DNA of 64,000 nucleotides from Aquimarina sediminis (GCF_002895435.1 NZ_POYJ01000004.1:124001-188000); one strand, 5' to 3'; counted from the stretch's first letter, positions 8,948 through 17,759 are shown. Notes: generated by a model from the sequence alone, not told the origin. Numbers and translations: made by a program.

Positions 8948-8989
8948 CAATCTTTTTTTTGATTTAGTGCTAAAACAAAAAAAAGATTG
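8948..8989 (+). terminator. 13-bp inverted repeat with T-run after the lipoprotein gene
   Basis: CAATC followed by eight T (8948-8960) is complementary to eight A followed by GATTG (8977-8989) around a 16-base loop. It lies 46 bp after the stop of the gene at 8480-8902. The A/T-rich arms make a weak but perfect stem; it may be a terminator or processing site. A second short inverted repeat TTGAGTC/GACTCAA follows directly. Confidence 0.35.
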
Positions 8990-9073
8990 AGTCTACGACT
9001 TGACTCAAAACAATTGTTTGTTTTCTGTTCTGCTTGCCATATATTAAACATTGTGTATAACTCAAAATATTAT

Positions 9074-9670
9074 ATGAAAGTAAAAATCATAATTCTAGTA
9101 TTAACGTTCGGTTTTATCTCATGTAAATCTGAACGAAAACCTGAAAGTATAAAATCCAATTCAAAAGATTCAAACACTAAAACCAATGCGGTTCTGAATA
9201 AAAAACCTGTTGAACAAAAACAAACGATAAATGACACTATTGAACGATTCTTTCCACTAGAAAAAGAAACTATCAAAACCGATACTTTGATTAGGAATTT
9301 GGATATACAAATATCTATCATTCAAAATTCTTTAGATTCATATGTTGTTAACGAATTTGACAGTGATGGAGTAAAAAATATTCATAAGTATCGTGATTTT
9401 GAACATCAATTGATTATAAAAAAAGGTACAAAGGTTCTGATCGACACAATTTTTAAGAAAGAAAAATTTGTACAGAATGCTGGTCAACAGCTAATAGATA
9501 TTTCTAGGTTTCACGGATATTCGTTTAATAAAGTTAAAGACGAACAAATTGAATTGTTTGGTGTGATATCAAAACCTGAAGGCGATGACTGGACATTCGC
9601 ATTTCAACATTTCTTTGATGTAAATACAGGTAAATTTGAAATAAAAAAGTCAGTCGATGATGAAATTTAA
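9074..9670 (+). CDS. Hypothetical lipoprotein, possibly DUF4738-like
   Basis: The preferred start is the ATG at 9074 (MKVKIIILVLTFGFISC), because it directly gives a lipoprotein signal with lipobox FISC (Cys17); the frame is open further upstream but with non-signal residues. A lysine/asparagine-rich linker follows, then a beta-rich domain (SIIQNSLDSYVVNEF, HQLIIKKGTKVLIDTIF) that resembles DUF4738 lipoproteins of Bacteroidota. Function unknown. The protein is probably periplasmic and membrane-anchored. Confidence 0.6.
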   Translation: MKVKIIILVLTFGFISCKSERKPESIKSNSKDSNTKTNAVLNKKPVEQKQTINDTIERFFPLEKETIKTDTLIRNLDIQISIIQNSLDSYVVNEFDSDGVKNIHKYRDFEHQLIIKKGTKVLIDTIFKKEKFVQNAGQQLIDISRFHGYSFNKVKDEQIELFGVISKPEGDDWTFAFQHFFDVNTGKFEIKKSVDDEI

Positions 9671-9866
9671 AAAAGCTGCAAAAAGCATAATGTATTGTGG
9701 TCATACTAGCTAGGAGATTATTTCATTGTTCTAGTATTTTTATGAAGGCTCAATACTTTCACAAGCCAAAAACTATTAATCCATTAGAAAAACTGAAAAG
9801 AAAGGTGAGATTTGGTGTTGGTACGACTCATATACTAAACGTTATCATTAACTCTGAAGAAACTTC

Positions 9867-10658
9867 ATGACTAAAAACAAGTACTTATATAGGATTCTAT
9901 TTCTTGTTTCAATATTCTTACTATTGATAAACGACTTATACCTAAAATATGAATATCATAATTATATAACAGGAAAATTATCTGATTTTGCTGGTCTATT
10001 CGCTTTCCCATATTTCTTTAGTTGTTTCTTTCCAAAAAAAATTAAGGCTATTTATATCTTATCTGGAGTTTTATTCGTGTTTTGGAAATCGGAACTTTCA
10101 CAACCTTTTATTCATCTTGCCCATTCTTATGGGATTGGAATGAATAGAACAATAGATTCTTCTGATTTTATTGCCTTACTCATTTTGCCAATTTCATATA
10201 TTTATTGGAATTGGGATTCTAAACTTTTTGAGCCAACGAAAATTCTAAAGCCTATGGTTATTGGAATAAGCTGTTTTGCTTTTATTGCAACTTCTTTACC
10301 AGAGCATTACGAACAGCTATCTATGAAATCTGAATTTTCGATAAATGTTAACTCCAATTTTGAATCTGTAAGAACCCAATTACATTTATACAAAAACAGG
10401 GTACTTGAGGAGGGCAATTATAGCATTAACCTTCCTAAAAAAAATGCTCGCATTTTAACTTCAATAAAAGTAGATTCTATAGATGAAAAAACCACAAGAA
10501 TTATTTTAGACAGCATCTTGAGTTTTGCAATCGAGGAAAATGGATTCATTTTTAGTAGTGGAATTGATGATGATATTGAATATATTAAAAGCCTAAGTAT
10601 AGCTAATATTGAACAACTTTTTTCAAAACAGATACAAAGTGAGTTCAAAGAAAAATGA
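9867..10658 (+). CDS. Hypothetical integral membrane protein
   Basis: A 263-residue protein. Hydrophobic segments at about residues 9-26, 43-55, 60-73, 100-115 and 128-145 suggest four or five membrane helices; one carries the motif GKLSDFAGLFAFP, which I have the impression recurs in uncharacterised Bacteroidota membrane proteins. The C-terminal ~115 residues are soluble and polar. No enzymatic motif is visible. It stands alone between an orphan lipoprotein and a Crp-type regulator. Confidence 0.6.
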   Translation: MTKNKYLYRILFLVSIFLLLINDLYLKYEYHNYITGKLSDFAGLFAFPYFFSCFFPKKIKAIYILSGVLFVFWKSELSQPFIHLAHSYGIGMNRTIDSSDFIALLILPISYIYWNWDSKLFEPTKILKPMVIGISCFAFIATSLPEHYEQLSMKSEFSINVNSNFESVRTQLHLYKNRVLEEGNYSINLPKKNARILTSIKVDSIDEKTTRIILDSILSFAIEENGFIFSSGIDDDIEYIKSLSIANIEQLFSKQIQSEFKEK

Positions 10659-10767
10659 CCATTACTAACACTAAATAGTTAGCAAAAAATTAATATTTAA
10701 TCAAACGGTTATTCTCTTTTGTAAAACGCCAAATAGTAAACCACATACCCAAACAAACATTAAAAAA

Positions 10768-11349
10768 ATGAATAGTGAGAAAATCTTAACTAAAGTTGGA
10801 GAAATATACGCTCCCTTATCTACTGCATGTCAACAAGATCTCATTGCCAATTCAAAAACTAGCACATTCAAAAGAGGTGAGATTGTTGTTCGCGAAGGGC
10901 AGTTTTCCAAAAAAGCATATCTAATGGTGCAAGGCTGTGCAAGGGCATTTTATATAAAAGGTGGTAAAGATATCTCAGACTGGTTTGCCTTTGAAAATCA
11001 ATTTATGGCTCCAATAGTTAGTTTTTTTAGTACAGAACCAAGCCCTCATTATATCGAATTTGTTGAAGATTCGACGGTTTTGGAATTTTCAAAAGATACA
11101 ATTGACACGCTTTCTAACAAATACCATGATTTTGAACGTTTTATTAGTAAAATAGTGACAGAAACCATGTTAGGGCTATGCGAAAGATTATATACAATTC
11201 AATTCACTAAAGCAGAAGAAAGATATACACACCTATTAAGTATTCATCCAGATATAACAAACAGAATCCCTCTTACCCATATTGCATCCTATCTAGGGAT
11301 AACACTTGAAACTTTAAGTAGAATCAGAAACCCCAAAAACCGAATTTGA
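10768..11349 (+). CDS. Crp/Fnr-family transcriptional regulator
   Basis: Residues ~15-115 form a cyclic-nucleotide-binding-type beta barrel (FKRGEIVVREGQFSKKAYLMVQGCAR is its core), and the C-terminus (~residues 165-193) is a winged helix with recognition helix IASYLGITLETLSRIR. There is no cysteine cluster that would indicate an Fe-S sensor, so it is a cNMP_binding regulator without obvious ligand residues, as is usual in Bacteroidota. Its stop codon lies inside a perfect TTTGAT-N4-ATCAAA palindrome, 40-60 bp before the next gene, suggesting it controls the downstream oxidoreductase genes. Confidence 0.85.
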   Translation: MNSEKILTKVGEIYAPLSTACQQDLIANSKTSTFKRGEIVVREGQFSKKAYLMVQGCARAFYIKGGKDISDWFAFENQFMAPIVSFFSTEPSPHYIEFVEDSTVLEFSKDTIDTLSNKYHDFERFISKIVTETMLGLCERLYTIQFTKAEERYTHLLSIHPDITNRIPLTHIASYLGITLETLSRIRNPKNRI

Positions 11350-11360
11350 TCTATATCAAA
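11345..11360. promoter_or_regulatory. FNR/CRP-type palindromic box
   Basis: TTTGATCTATATCAAA is a perfect palindrome (6-bp arms, 4-bp centre) identical to the classical FNR box TTGATnnnnATCAA. It overlaps the TGA stop (11347-11349) of the Crp/Fnr-family gene and lies 44 bp before the ATG at 11404. The neighbouring regulator is the obvious candidate to bind it; that is inference. Confidence 0.6.
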
Positions 11361-11403
11361 TGATAATTCTTCTATTAAAGTGACTTTTGTAAAAAGAAAC
11401 AAA

Positions 11404-11742
11404 ATGGAAGAAAACAACAAACAATTAAAATCAATTTGGGGAAAATGGTGGGAGCCATTTAGAAAATGGTTTTATCCATCCTGGTTACTATATGAAACTA
11501 CAATTCGTTTTAGTGATTATGCTCACTCTATTCATACCTATTTTATACAACAACAGGATAATATCTCATCATATATTGGAGAAATTGGAGCTCAGACTTT
11601 AGATGTTTTTTGTAGTATTCTCACTTTCGCTATTTGCGCAGCCTTTTTAACCCTGCCAGCTTGTTTTGTATTACATAAGTTCTTTAAAACAGATAATTTA
11701 ACAGGCACTCAGTTTGAAAATAAAATGAAACCTTTTTTCTAA
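11404..11742 (+). CDS. Hypothetical tryptophan-rich protein with membrane helix
   Basis: About 112 residues from the ATG at 11404 (a GTG at 11380 is possible but gives a less natural start). The N-terminal half is rich in Trp and Tyr (WGKWWEPFRKWFYPSW), and residues ~70-95 form a hydrophobic helix (FCSILTFAICAAFLTLPACF). No family is recognised. It sits between the Crp-type regulator with its FNR-like box and the oxidoreductase gene, 4 bp upstream of the latter, so it is probably co-transcribed with it. Confidence 0.55.
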   Translation: MEENNKQLKSIWGKWWEPFRKWFYPSWLLYETTIRFSDYAHSIHTYFIQQQDNISSYIGEIGAQTLDVFCSILTFAICAAFLTLPACFVLHKFFKTDNLTGTQFENKMKPFF

Positions 11743-11746
11743 GAAT

Positions 11747-12325
11747 ATGAAAAAAATACTAATCATAAACGGCCACCCTGACAAAGAAAGTTTCAATTTT
11801 GGGCTTTCAGAATCATATAAGAAAGGGGCACAAAAATCGAATGCTGAGATAAAGGAAATTAATATTCGAGAATTGGATTTCAACCCAAATCTGCAATTTG
11901 GATACCGGAAGCGAACCGAACTGGAACCTGATTTGATAAAAGCTCAGGAAACCTTAAAATGGGCAGAACATATCGTTTGGGTTTATCCAGTTTGGTGGGG
12001 TTCTGTTCCTGCAATTATGAAAGGTTTTTTGGATAGAGTTTTGCTTCCTGGATTTGCCTTCAAAAAAAGAGAAGGTTCATTATGGTGGGATACATGTTTC
12101 AAAGGAAAAACATCCAGAGTAATTTGTACTTTAGATCAACCACCTTGGTTCTATACTCTGATCAATAGATGTCCTAGTCATAATGCAATGAAGAAGCTAA
12201 CAATGAATTTTATTGGTGTTAAATCTGTTAAAATCACTTCGATTGGTCCCATTAGATTATCAAAGGATACGTTTAGGCAAAAATGGTTAAAGAAAATTGA
12301 AAAACTTGGAGAGAAGAATAAATAA
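11747..12325 (+). CDS. NAD(P)H-dependent oxidoreductase, flavodoxin-like fold
   Basis: A 192-residue protein of the Flavodoxin_2 (NQO1/MdaB/KefF) family. The FMN phosphate loop is ILIINGHPDKESFN (residues 4-17), and the isoalloxazine-contact segment VWVYPVWWGSVPAIMKGFLDRV (positions ~76-97) is nearly canonical. These enzymes use FMN or FAD to transfer two electrons from NAD(P)H to quinones or other acceptors in the cytosol. Position behind a Crp/Fnr-type regulator suggests redox-responsive expression. Confidence 0.88.
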   Translation: MKKILIINGHPDKESFNFGLSESYKKGAQKSNAEIKEINIRELDFNPNLQFGYRKRTELEPDLIKAQETLKWAEHIVWVYPVWWGSVPAIMKGFLDRVLLPGFAFKKREGSLWWDTCFKGKTSRVICTLDQPPWFYTLINRCPSHNAMKKLTMNFIGVKSVKITSIGPIRLSKDTFRQKWLKKIEKLGEKNK

Positions 12326-12493
12326 AAAACAATCCGTTCTTTTTATTCATAAAACAACAAGTTAATTTTCAAAGACTTAATTCCAATTAATGATACTTAT
12401 TGGTAAAATAAAAATAAAAACATGTTACGGTAACACTTATAATTAATACCGTTTTTAGTTCCTTACTCGTAATCGATAACTTCACACTTAGTC

Positions 12494-12539
12494 GGTCAAA
12501 TCTTTTGATCCAATATCAATTGGCACAAAAGATTTGGCT
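12494..12539. promoter_or_regulatory. Imperfect inverted repeat upstream of the LytTR gene
   Basis: CAAATCTTTT (12497-12506) is complementary to AAAAGATTTG (12527-12536), and inner bases CCAA/TTGG pair as well, leaving a two-base mismatch and a small loop. No T-run follows. It lies 170 bp after the oxidoreductase gene and 79 bp before the LytTR gene, so it may act as an operator or an mRNA hairpin. Confidence 0.35.
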
Positions 12540-12617
12540 ACTACTAAACCTCAATAATCGCTTGTTTTCTACCCTACTTATTCTATATTTACTGCTATCA
12601 ACAAGTATAAATTGGAA

Positions 12618-13358
12618 ATGAATAAACTAAACCCATCCATTAAATACCACTTATTGGTGGGATTATTTATTAGCATTTGGGGTTTTGCTTTTGCGTTTTT
12701 TGTAAGACCTTTTGATGATGGTTCATTAGGCTTAAAAGGGTGGATCAGAATAAGTCTTGGATTTAACCTCATCTCATTCTTAGCATATGGATGCCTCGTT
12801 GTTATTCAAAAATATATTTATGACAAAACCAAAAAATGGTCTTTTGGTCTTGAAATAGGAAGTATTCTTTTTTATCAAGTCCTTTATACTATAGGGACAT
12901 TTATTTTTTATAAAGGACCTTTATTAAATGGAGATTACACCTTTTTTCAGTTTAATACAATTATTACTTTAAGAGTAGCATTAGTATCACTTCCGATTGT
13001 TGTAATCGCCAGAAGGTACTTAATCAAATTAATCCCCATAAAAGAAGATGTGTTAACCATCAAAGGAGAGAATAAGTTAGACATACTAAAAATTAGAAAA
13101 TCAGAATTAATATGTATTTCTAATGCGCAGAATTATGTTGAAATTTTTTATTTGCATGATAATGTACTCCATTCTAAACTAATTCGAACCTCTTTAAAAT
13201 CACTGCAAAAAGATCTTGATTTTTTGATTCAGATACATCGTTCGCATCTCATTAACCTATCACATTTTAAATCCTGGAAGGATCAGAGTACCATATATCT
13301 GACTCAAATGGAACTACCCGTTTCTAAAAGCTATAAGAAACAATTATTATCCTTGTAA
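12618..13358 (+). CDS. Membrane-bound LytTR transcriptional regulator
   Basis: The ATG at 12618 is preferred to a TTG two codons upstream. Residues ~10-140 hold four hydrophobic helices (LLVGLFISIWGFAFAFFV is the first), and residues ~150-246 form a LytTR DNA-binding domain (ELICISNAQNYVEIFYL, then FLIQIHRSHLINLSHF and ELPVSKSYKKQL). It lacks a receiver domain, so it probably responds directly to a membrane signal or is controlled by abundance. Candidate LytTR-type direct repeats start 6 bp after its stop codon and precede the Lnt-like gene, its likely target. Confidence 0.85.
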   Translation: MNKLNPSIKYHLLVGLFISIWGFAFAFFVRPFDDGSLGLKGWIRISLGFNLISFLAYGCLVVIQKYIYDKTKKWSFGLEIGSILFYQVLYTIGTFIFYKGPLLNGDYTFFQFNTIITLRVALVSLPIVVIARRYLIKLIPIKEDVLTIKGENKLDILKIRKSELICISNAQNYVEIFYLHDNVLHSKLIRTSLKSLQKDLDFLIQIHRSHLINLSHFKSWKDQSTIYLTQMELPVSKSYKKQLLSL

Positions 13359-13363
13359 TTTTC

Positions 13364-13442
13364 TGTACCTAAAATCAGCCCTTTCGTAATAGTCCAGATT
13401 CTTGTTAAAAATTTTGTACCTAAAAATGCTGGTTTTATACCT
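13364..13442 (+). promoter_or_regulatory. Candidate LytTR-binding direct repeats
   Basis: TGTACCTAAAA occurs at 13364 and 13415, and the related TATACCTAAA at 13436. The last two are 21 bp apart, which is the spacing expected for a LytTR dimer on direct repeats (two helical turns), and the first two are 51 bp apart (close to five turns). The pair ends 38 bp before a -7 element in front of the Lnt-like gene. Confidence 0.5.
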
Positions 13443-13480
13443 AAACCCTAAAAACACTGAGGTTGAGGAGTGATCCTGTT

Positions 13481-13488
13481 TACTTTTG
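13481..13488 (+). promoter_or_regulatory. -7 promoter element of the Lnt-like gene
   Basis: TACTTTTG matches the Bacteroidota -7 consensus TAnnTTTG exactly, 26 bp before the ATG at 13515. The nearest TTG (13463) gives only a 15-bp spacer, so the -33 part is poor, as often seen at activator-dependent promoters. Confidence 0.5.
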
Positions 13489-13514
13489 TTTCATAATCAA
13501 TACAATAAAAACAA

Positions 13515-15011
13515 ATGAAAACAGTAAACAATAAGCTCGGTAAATTAGCATTTTTAGTAACACTACTACTATTACTTTTAGTCTCAAATGGTAGTTATTC
13601 CCTATTTTTTGCTCCCTGGATTTCAATCACTATGTTACTTTATGCAGTTCGTCAGTTCTCTGTTATTAAAGGTTTTTTATTAGCCTGTGTGCTTCTAATT
13701 ATTGCAACTCTATTTCAGAATTATGAGATCCTTCCGTTTCCCTTTCTCATGTATGCTCTTATAATGGTTCCTTATGGATTGATAGCCGCGATACCCTATC
13801 TTATAGATGTACTTTTTTCAAAAAAACGAAACGTATTTTTACATACACTAATCTTCCCTGCCACATTAGTTTTTATTGAATATCTAAGTAATCAATTTCT
13901 ACCATATGGCAGTTGGGGGCACATAGCCTATACACAACAATCACAAGATCTTTTATTACAATCAGTTTCTGTTTTGGGAATGGGATATATCACTTTTTTG
14001 ATAGGTTGGTTTGCTTCCATAGTCAATTGGATTCTCATTCAAGAATTTCAATGGGTAAAAGTTAAAAAAGGGATTTTGATATATGCCATAATTATCGGAT
14101 TAACGCTAGGATATGGTGGTTATCGTGCGCTATTCCAGAAATCTACTTCTGAAACTATCAGAATAGCTTCTATTTCTGCCATGGATCACTTACGAATCTA
14201 CGATAATGATTTTTATGGTCTTAATCTCAAAGGTGGTAAAGAGAAATTCAGAAAGCAAGCTTCTGATTTAAATCAAAATTTATTGGATCGTAGTGTAAAA
14301 GAAGCCAAGGCGGGAGCAAAAATAGTTTTCTGGGCAGAGGGTAATGGTTTTATTTTAAAAGAAGATGAAAACAAATTATATGAATCAGCCAGCTTAATGG
14401 CTAAAGAAAATGGAATATATCTTGGAGCTGGAGTCAGTGTTATTGACCCTACAAACGATAAACCATTAGAAAACAAATTTGTATTATTTGACCCTAATGG
14501 GAAAAAGACGATAGAGTATTGGAAAGTTATTCCTGTTCCTGGTGGAGAAAAAGCTATGAGTAATATAAAAGGAGATGCCATTCAAAAATCAAAAACACCT
14601 TATGGTATAATTGGATCTGCCATTTGTTTTGATATGGATTTCCCCGAATATTTAAAACAAGCTAAAGGCACAGATATTATGTTGGTACCAAGCAATGATT
14701 GGAAAGGCATCGATCCTATTCATACCAATATGGCAAAATTTAGAGCCATAGAACAAGGTTTTAATTTGATACGTCAAACAAGCTTTGGGCTATCAGCTGG
14801 CTTCGATTATACAGGTAAAAAACTTAGTGAGATGGATCATTTTACAGATAACGATAAGATTCTGATAACCCAACTCCCTACAAAGGGGATTACAACTGTA
14901 TATTCTCTAATAGGTGATATCTTTATCTATTATTGCTTATTAATGCTCATTGTAGTCCTATTTAGACTCAAAAAATTACCAACAAAAAAAAGGCAACCAT
15001 TAGACTACTAA
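13515..15011 (+). CDS. Apolipoprotein N-acyltransferase-like carbon-nitrogen hydrolase
   Basis: A 498-residue inner-membrane enzyme. Residues 1-205 contain six to seven membrane helices, residues ~213-465 a nitrilase domain, and a final helix anchors the C-terminus, the layout of Lnt. The nitrilase triad is present: Glu275 (FWAEGN), Lys337 (YWKVIPVPGGE) and Cys371 (GSAICFDMDFPE), and the periplasmic WGHIAYTQ-like segment is also kept. Lnt transfers a fatty acyl chain to the N-terminus of lipoproteins. The upstream membrane LytTR gene and its candidate binding repeats suggest inducible expression, unusual for housekeeping lnt, so this may be an accessory paralogue. Confidence 0.85.
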   Translation: MKTVNNKLGKLAFLVTLLLLLLVSNGSYSLFFAPWISITMLLYAVRQFSVIKGFLLACVLLIIATLFQNYEILPFPFLMYALIMVPYGLIAAIPYLIDVLFSKKRNVFLHTLIFPATLVFIEYLSNQFLPYGSWGHIAYTQQSQDLLLQSVSVLGMGYITFLIGWFASIVNWILIQEFQWVKVKKGILIYAIIIGLTLGYGGYRALFQKSTSETIRIASISAMDHLRIYDNDFYGLNLKGGKEKFRKQASDLNQNLLDRSVKEAKAGAKIVFWAEGNGFILKEDENKLYESASLMAKENGIYLGAGVSVIDPTNDKPLENKFVLFDPNGKKTIEYWKVIPVPGGEKAMSNIKGDAIQKSKTPYGIIGSAICFDMDFPEYLKQAKGTDIMLVPSNDWKGIDPIHTNMAKFRAIEQGFNLIRQTSFGLSAGFDYTGKKLSEMDHFTDNDKILITQLPTKGITTVYSLIGDIFIYYCLLMLIVVLFRLKKLPTKKRQPLDY

Positions 15012-15033
15012 AAAAACCAATTACCACTATAAT

Positions 15034-15082
15034 AAAACACACAGACGTTTTAGCACCACTAAAACGTCTGTGTGTTTTTAGT
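15034..15082 (+). terminator. Strong rho-independent terminator
   Basis: A 20-bp perfect stem (15034-15053 with 15059-15078, AAAACACACAGACGTTTTAG type arms) encloses a 5-base loop and ends in a run of T. It lies 23 bp after the Lnt-like gene and separates it from the hexapeptide transferase gene. Because the arms are flanked by A on one side and T on the other, it can work in both directions. Confidence 0.9.
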
Positions 15083-15133
15083 AGGTTACCAATACAAAAT
15101 TTGGAATTAGAAAAAAGAATAGAAGTAAAATTT

Positions 15134-15141
15134 TATATTTG
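15134..15141 (+). promoter_or_regulatory. -7 promoter element of the hexapeptide transferase gene
   Basis: TATATTTG fits TAnnTTTG, 51 bp before the ATG at 15193 and just after the terminator of the preceding gene. A TTTG at 15100 is too far away to be its -33 partner. Confidence 0.4.
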
Positions 15142-15192
15142 GCTTAGGACAATCGAAACAAAATATGCACAAACCTGCTTTACCTTTCTTTT

Positions 15193-15816
15193 ATGGAACA
15201 AAAAATAAATGTAACCGATTTTATATCCAATATTTCCGAACATTTTAAAACATCTCAAGATCTACCACCTTGGGAGTTTACCTCTAATTTGAAAGCAATC
15301 ATTGAAAGAATACTACCCAACCTCAATTCTGATTTCGAAATCATGGACGGAATTGCCATTCATAAATCTACAGTGGTAGAAAAAGGAGTTACGATTAAAA
15401 GACCATTTATTGCAATGGAAAATTGTACTATCGCAGCAAATACATATTTTCGAGAAGGTGTATTTCTGGACAAATCAGTAAAAATAGGACCTAGTACTGA
15501 AGTGAAAAGTAGTATAATCTGTGCTGGTACAGCTATCGCACATCTAAACTATATTGGAAATAGTATAATCGGTCAAAATGTTAATTTTGAAGCTGGATCA
15601 ATAGCAGCGAACCACTACAACGAAAGAGATGATAAAAGAATATGGATCGCCTACAACAATGAATTAATAGATACCGGTGTCGAAAAATTTGGAGCATTAG
15701 TCGGTGATAATTCGAGAATCGGTGCGAATGGAGTTTTATCACCTGGAACGATATTAAACAAAAACGCTATCGTAAAAAGGTTAGAATTAATCGATCAACA
15801 GCAGTGTTTTTTGTAA
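15193..15816 (+). CDS. Left-handed beta-helix (hexapeptide-repeat) acyltransferase-like protein
   Basis: A 207-residue protein. Residues ~55-200 show imperfect hexapeptide repeats (IHKSTVVEKGVTIKR, FLDKSVKIGPSTEVKSS, NSIIGQNVNFEAGSIAANH, ALVGDNSRIGANGVLSPG), as in the GlmU/LpxA/UDP-sugar acyltransferase superfamily. The N-terminal ~50 residues are helical. The acyl donor and acceptor cannot be told from the sequence. It is monocistronic between a terminator and a small membrane protein gene. Confidence 0.8.
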   Translation: MEQKINVTDFISNISEHFKTSQDLPPWEFTSNLKAIIERILPNLNSDFEIMDGIAIHKSTVVEKGVTIKRPFIAMENCTIAANTYFREGVFLDKSVKIGPSTEVKSSIICAGTAIAHLNYIGNSIIGQNVNFEAGSIAANHYNERDDKRIWIAYNNELIDTGVEKFGALVGDNSRIGANGVLSPGTILNKNAIVKRLELIDQQQCFL

Positions 15817-15945
15817 TAAGAATAGCTCTTTTTTTTTTACAAAAAAACATTTACAAATACTATACAACAAATCATAGGAACCTATCGGTCAGTTATACTT
15901 GCTATAGGAGATAGTCAAAACTATTTATAAAAACCGAATTACTAG

Positions 15946-16470
15946 TTGAAAAATAAAATTCTCAAAATATCCAAAAGAACTTTAATTTCAATAGGAGTAC
16001 TATTCGTTTTCATTTACGTTACAAACGAAATTCTATATAGAATTAGCATTCCTCAGGAATTTAACAAAGCTAATTGGAACGGAAAATGGAACAGCACAGA
16101 ATATAAACTTGTAAATGGAAAAATACTGACTTTTATACCAAATCCTATTATAGAGAATTCAGATTTCAAAAGTAAAACCGCCCTGTACTACAATATTTGG
16201 AGCTTATATAAACCAGGTCAAATAAAAATTGTGGATATGAATGGAACATTTAGGCAAAAAAACTTTAACGGGAATAGTATGCTAAATCAAAAAAATGCTA
16301 TCAACCGAAAACCTTTAACATCATTCTTTTTCAAAGCAAAAATTTCTTTCGCAAATGGACAGTCAATAGAATACACAGGGGAGAAAAGCAATAAAAATCC
16401 TGAAATTTCTGGTAATTATATATCAAAATTCCCATTTGACTCTGGAAGTTTTATAATTAATTTGGAATAG
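15946..16470 (+). CDS. Hypothetical membrane-anchored protein
   Basis: A 174-residue protein beginning at TTG (15946): basic N-terminus, one hydrophobic helix (about residues 11-26), then a soluble, probably extracytoplasmic beta-rich domain with many Asn and Lys. No cysteine, no recognisable motif, and no obvious operon partner (115-bp gaps on both sides). Confidence 0.55.
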   Translation: MKNKILKISKRTLISIGVLFVFIYVTNEILYRISIPQEFNKANWNGKWNSTEYKLVNGKILTFIPNPIIENSDFKSKTALYYNIWSLYKPGQIKIVDMNGTFRQKNFNGNSMLNQKNAINRKPLTSFFFKAKISFANGQSIEYTGEKSNKNPEISGNYISKFPFDSGSFIINLE

Positions 16471-16584
16471 AAATTATACAAAACAGGATATCTGTAATCA
16501 TAGAGCTTAGAAGTATTATACAAATTCGTTACTTTTAAATCTCATTCTAACCAGTACAAATCCTTTAAAAAAAGCACAAAATTA

Positions 16585-17679
16585 TTGGAAAATAAAATAG
16601 AACTAATTCAAAGCATAGGAAAGATTGTTGTTTTTATAATGATACTACTTTCTATTTTTCTTTTTACGGTCAAAACAAAACACAAACTACCCAATATACT
16701 ATTTGGTCTATATCTACTGGTTATCGCTTTTGATTTAATTGGTTTATTTACCAATAAAACTTTAGAATATCCTAACATCAATATTCTAAAAACATCTTCT
16801 AGTTTGTTACAATTACCTCTATTCTATCTCTATGTATTATCTGCTTGCTATACTAATTTTAAGATCAAAAAAACACATGTGATTCATGCTTTTTTATTCT
16901 TATTGTTTCTTTTTATTTTCAAAATAACGTCATTTTCTAATCAAAGTTTTATGTTTTTTGAAGTAATTGCCGAGCTACAGTTCTTTACTTACATCATTGC
17001 TATATTCTTTATTTTAAGAAAATACAAAACAGTATATCTTGAGAATTATTCAAACGCAAATTATGCCATCTATAAGTGGCTATTCCAAATTACAGTATTT
17101 TCTTGTATAGCACATACATTTGTAATTACAAGATGGTATTTATCTAATTCTACACTACAAGAGTATGTCCTAAACATTAATATCTTAATAAGCTTTTCTG
17201 TTCTATCTATAACAGTATTCTTTGTTCTTAAAGCTTTGTATAAGCCAGAACTTTTTACGGGTATAAATATAAATCTAAGACCTCTAAAATCAACAATTGA
17301 TAAGAACACAACCCAAACTAATGTTAACGAAAATAAACATCTAGAGAAACTTTCTTTATTTATGGAAAAGGAAAAGCCATTTTTAGATTTCGAATTAACG
17401 TTACAGAAGCTGGCTTTTCAGACGGATATTCCAGAAAGAGAATTGTCTATAGTAATCAATCATCATTTAGGGAAGCATTTTTTTGACTTTATAAATGAAT
17501 ATCGAATACAGGAAGCTAAAGCTATTTTAGAAAATCCAAATGAAAAAGAAGTGACTGTCTTAGAGATTTTATATAAAGTAGGTTTTAATTCAAAGTCGTC
17601 TTTTTATACCGCATTCAAAAAAATAACAAATCAAACTCCTACACAGTATAGAAAACAAGCCTTATCGAATAAAGCATAA
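16585..17679 (+). CDS. AraC-family regulator with N-terminal membrane domain
   Basis: A 364-residue protein starting at TTG (16585). Six to seven membrane helices occupy residues 8-225, followed by a cytoplasmic AraC-type HTH_18 domain (~255-360) with the conserved second helix-turn-helix VLEILYKVGFNSKSSFYTAFKKITNQTP (shown as positions ~318-345). Such membrane AraC proteins are common in Bacteroidota and are thought to couple an envelope or metabolite signal to transcription. It is followed by the beta-lactamase-family gene at 17760, which it may regulate. Confidence 0.85.
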   Translation: MENKIELIQSIGKIVVFIMILLSIFLFTVKTKHKLPNILFGLYLLVIAFDLIGLFTNKTLEYPNINILKTSSSLLQLPLFYLYVLSACYTNFKIKKTHVIHAFLFLLFLFIFKITSFSNQSFMFFEVIAELQFFTYIIAIFFILRKYKTVYLENYSNANYAIYKWLFQITVFSCIAHTFVITRWYLSNSTLQEYVLNINILISFSVLSITVFFVLKALYKPELFTGININLRPLKSTIDKNTTQTNVNENKHLEKLSLFMEKEKPFLDFELTLQKLAFQTDIPERELSIVINHHLGKHFFDFINEYRIQEAKAILENPNEKEVTVLEILYKVGFNSKSSFYTAFKKITNQTPTQYRKQALSNKA

Positions 17680-17687
17680 ATAAATTA

Positions 17688-17709
17688 GTCCGACTTTATT
17701 TACTCGGAC
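17688..17709 (+). terminator. Short hairpin after the AraC gene
   Basis: GTCCGA (17688-17693) and TCGGAC (17704-17709) pair around a 10-base loop, 9 bp after the stop codon and 50 bp before the next start. There is only a short T-rich tail (GTTTCTC), so it is a weak terminator or attenuator at best. Confidence 0.4.
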
Positions 17710-17759
17710 GTTTCTCCCAATAAAATAGCTCAGATTTGTATCAAACAAAAAAAAACATC

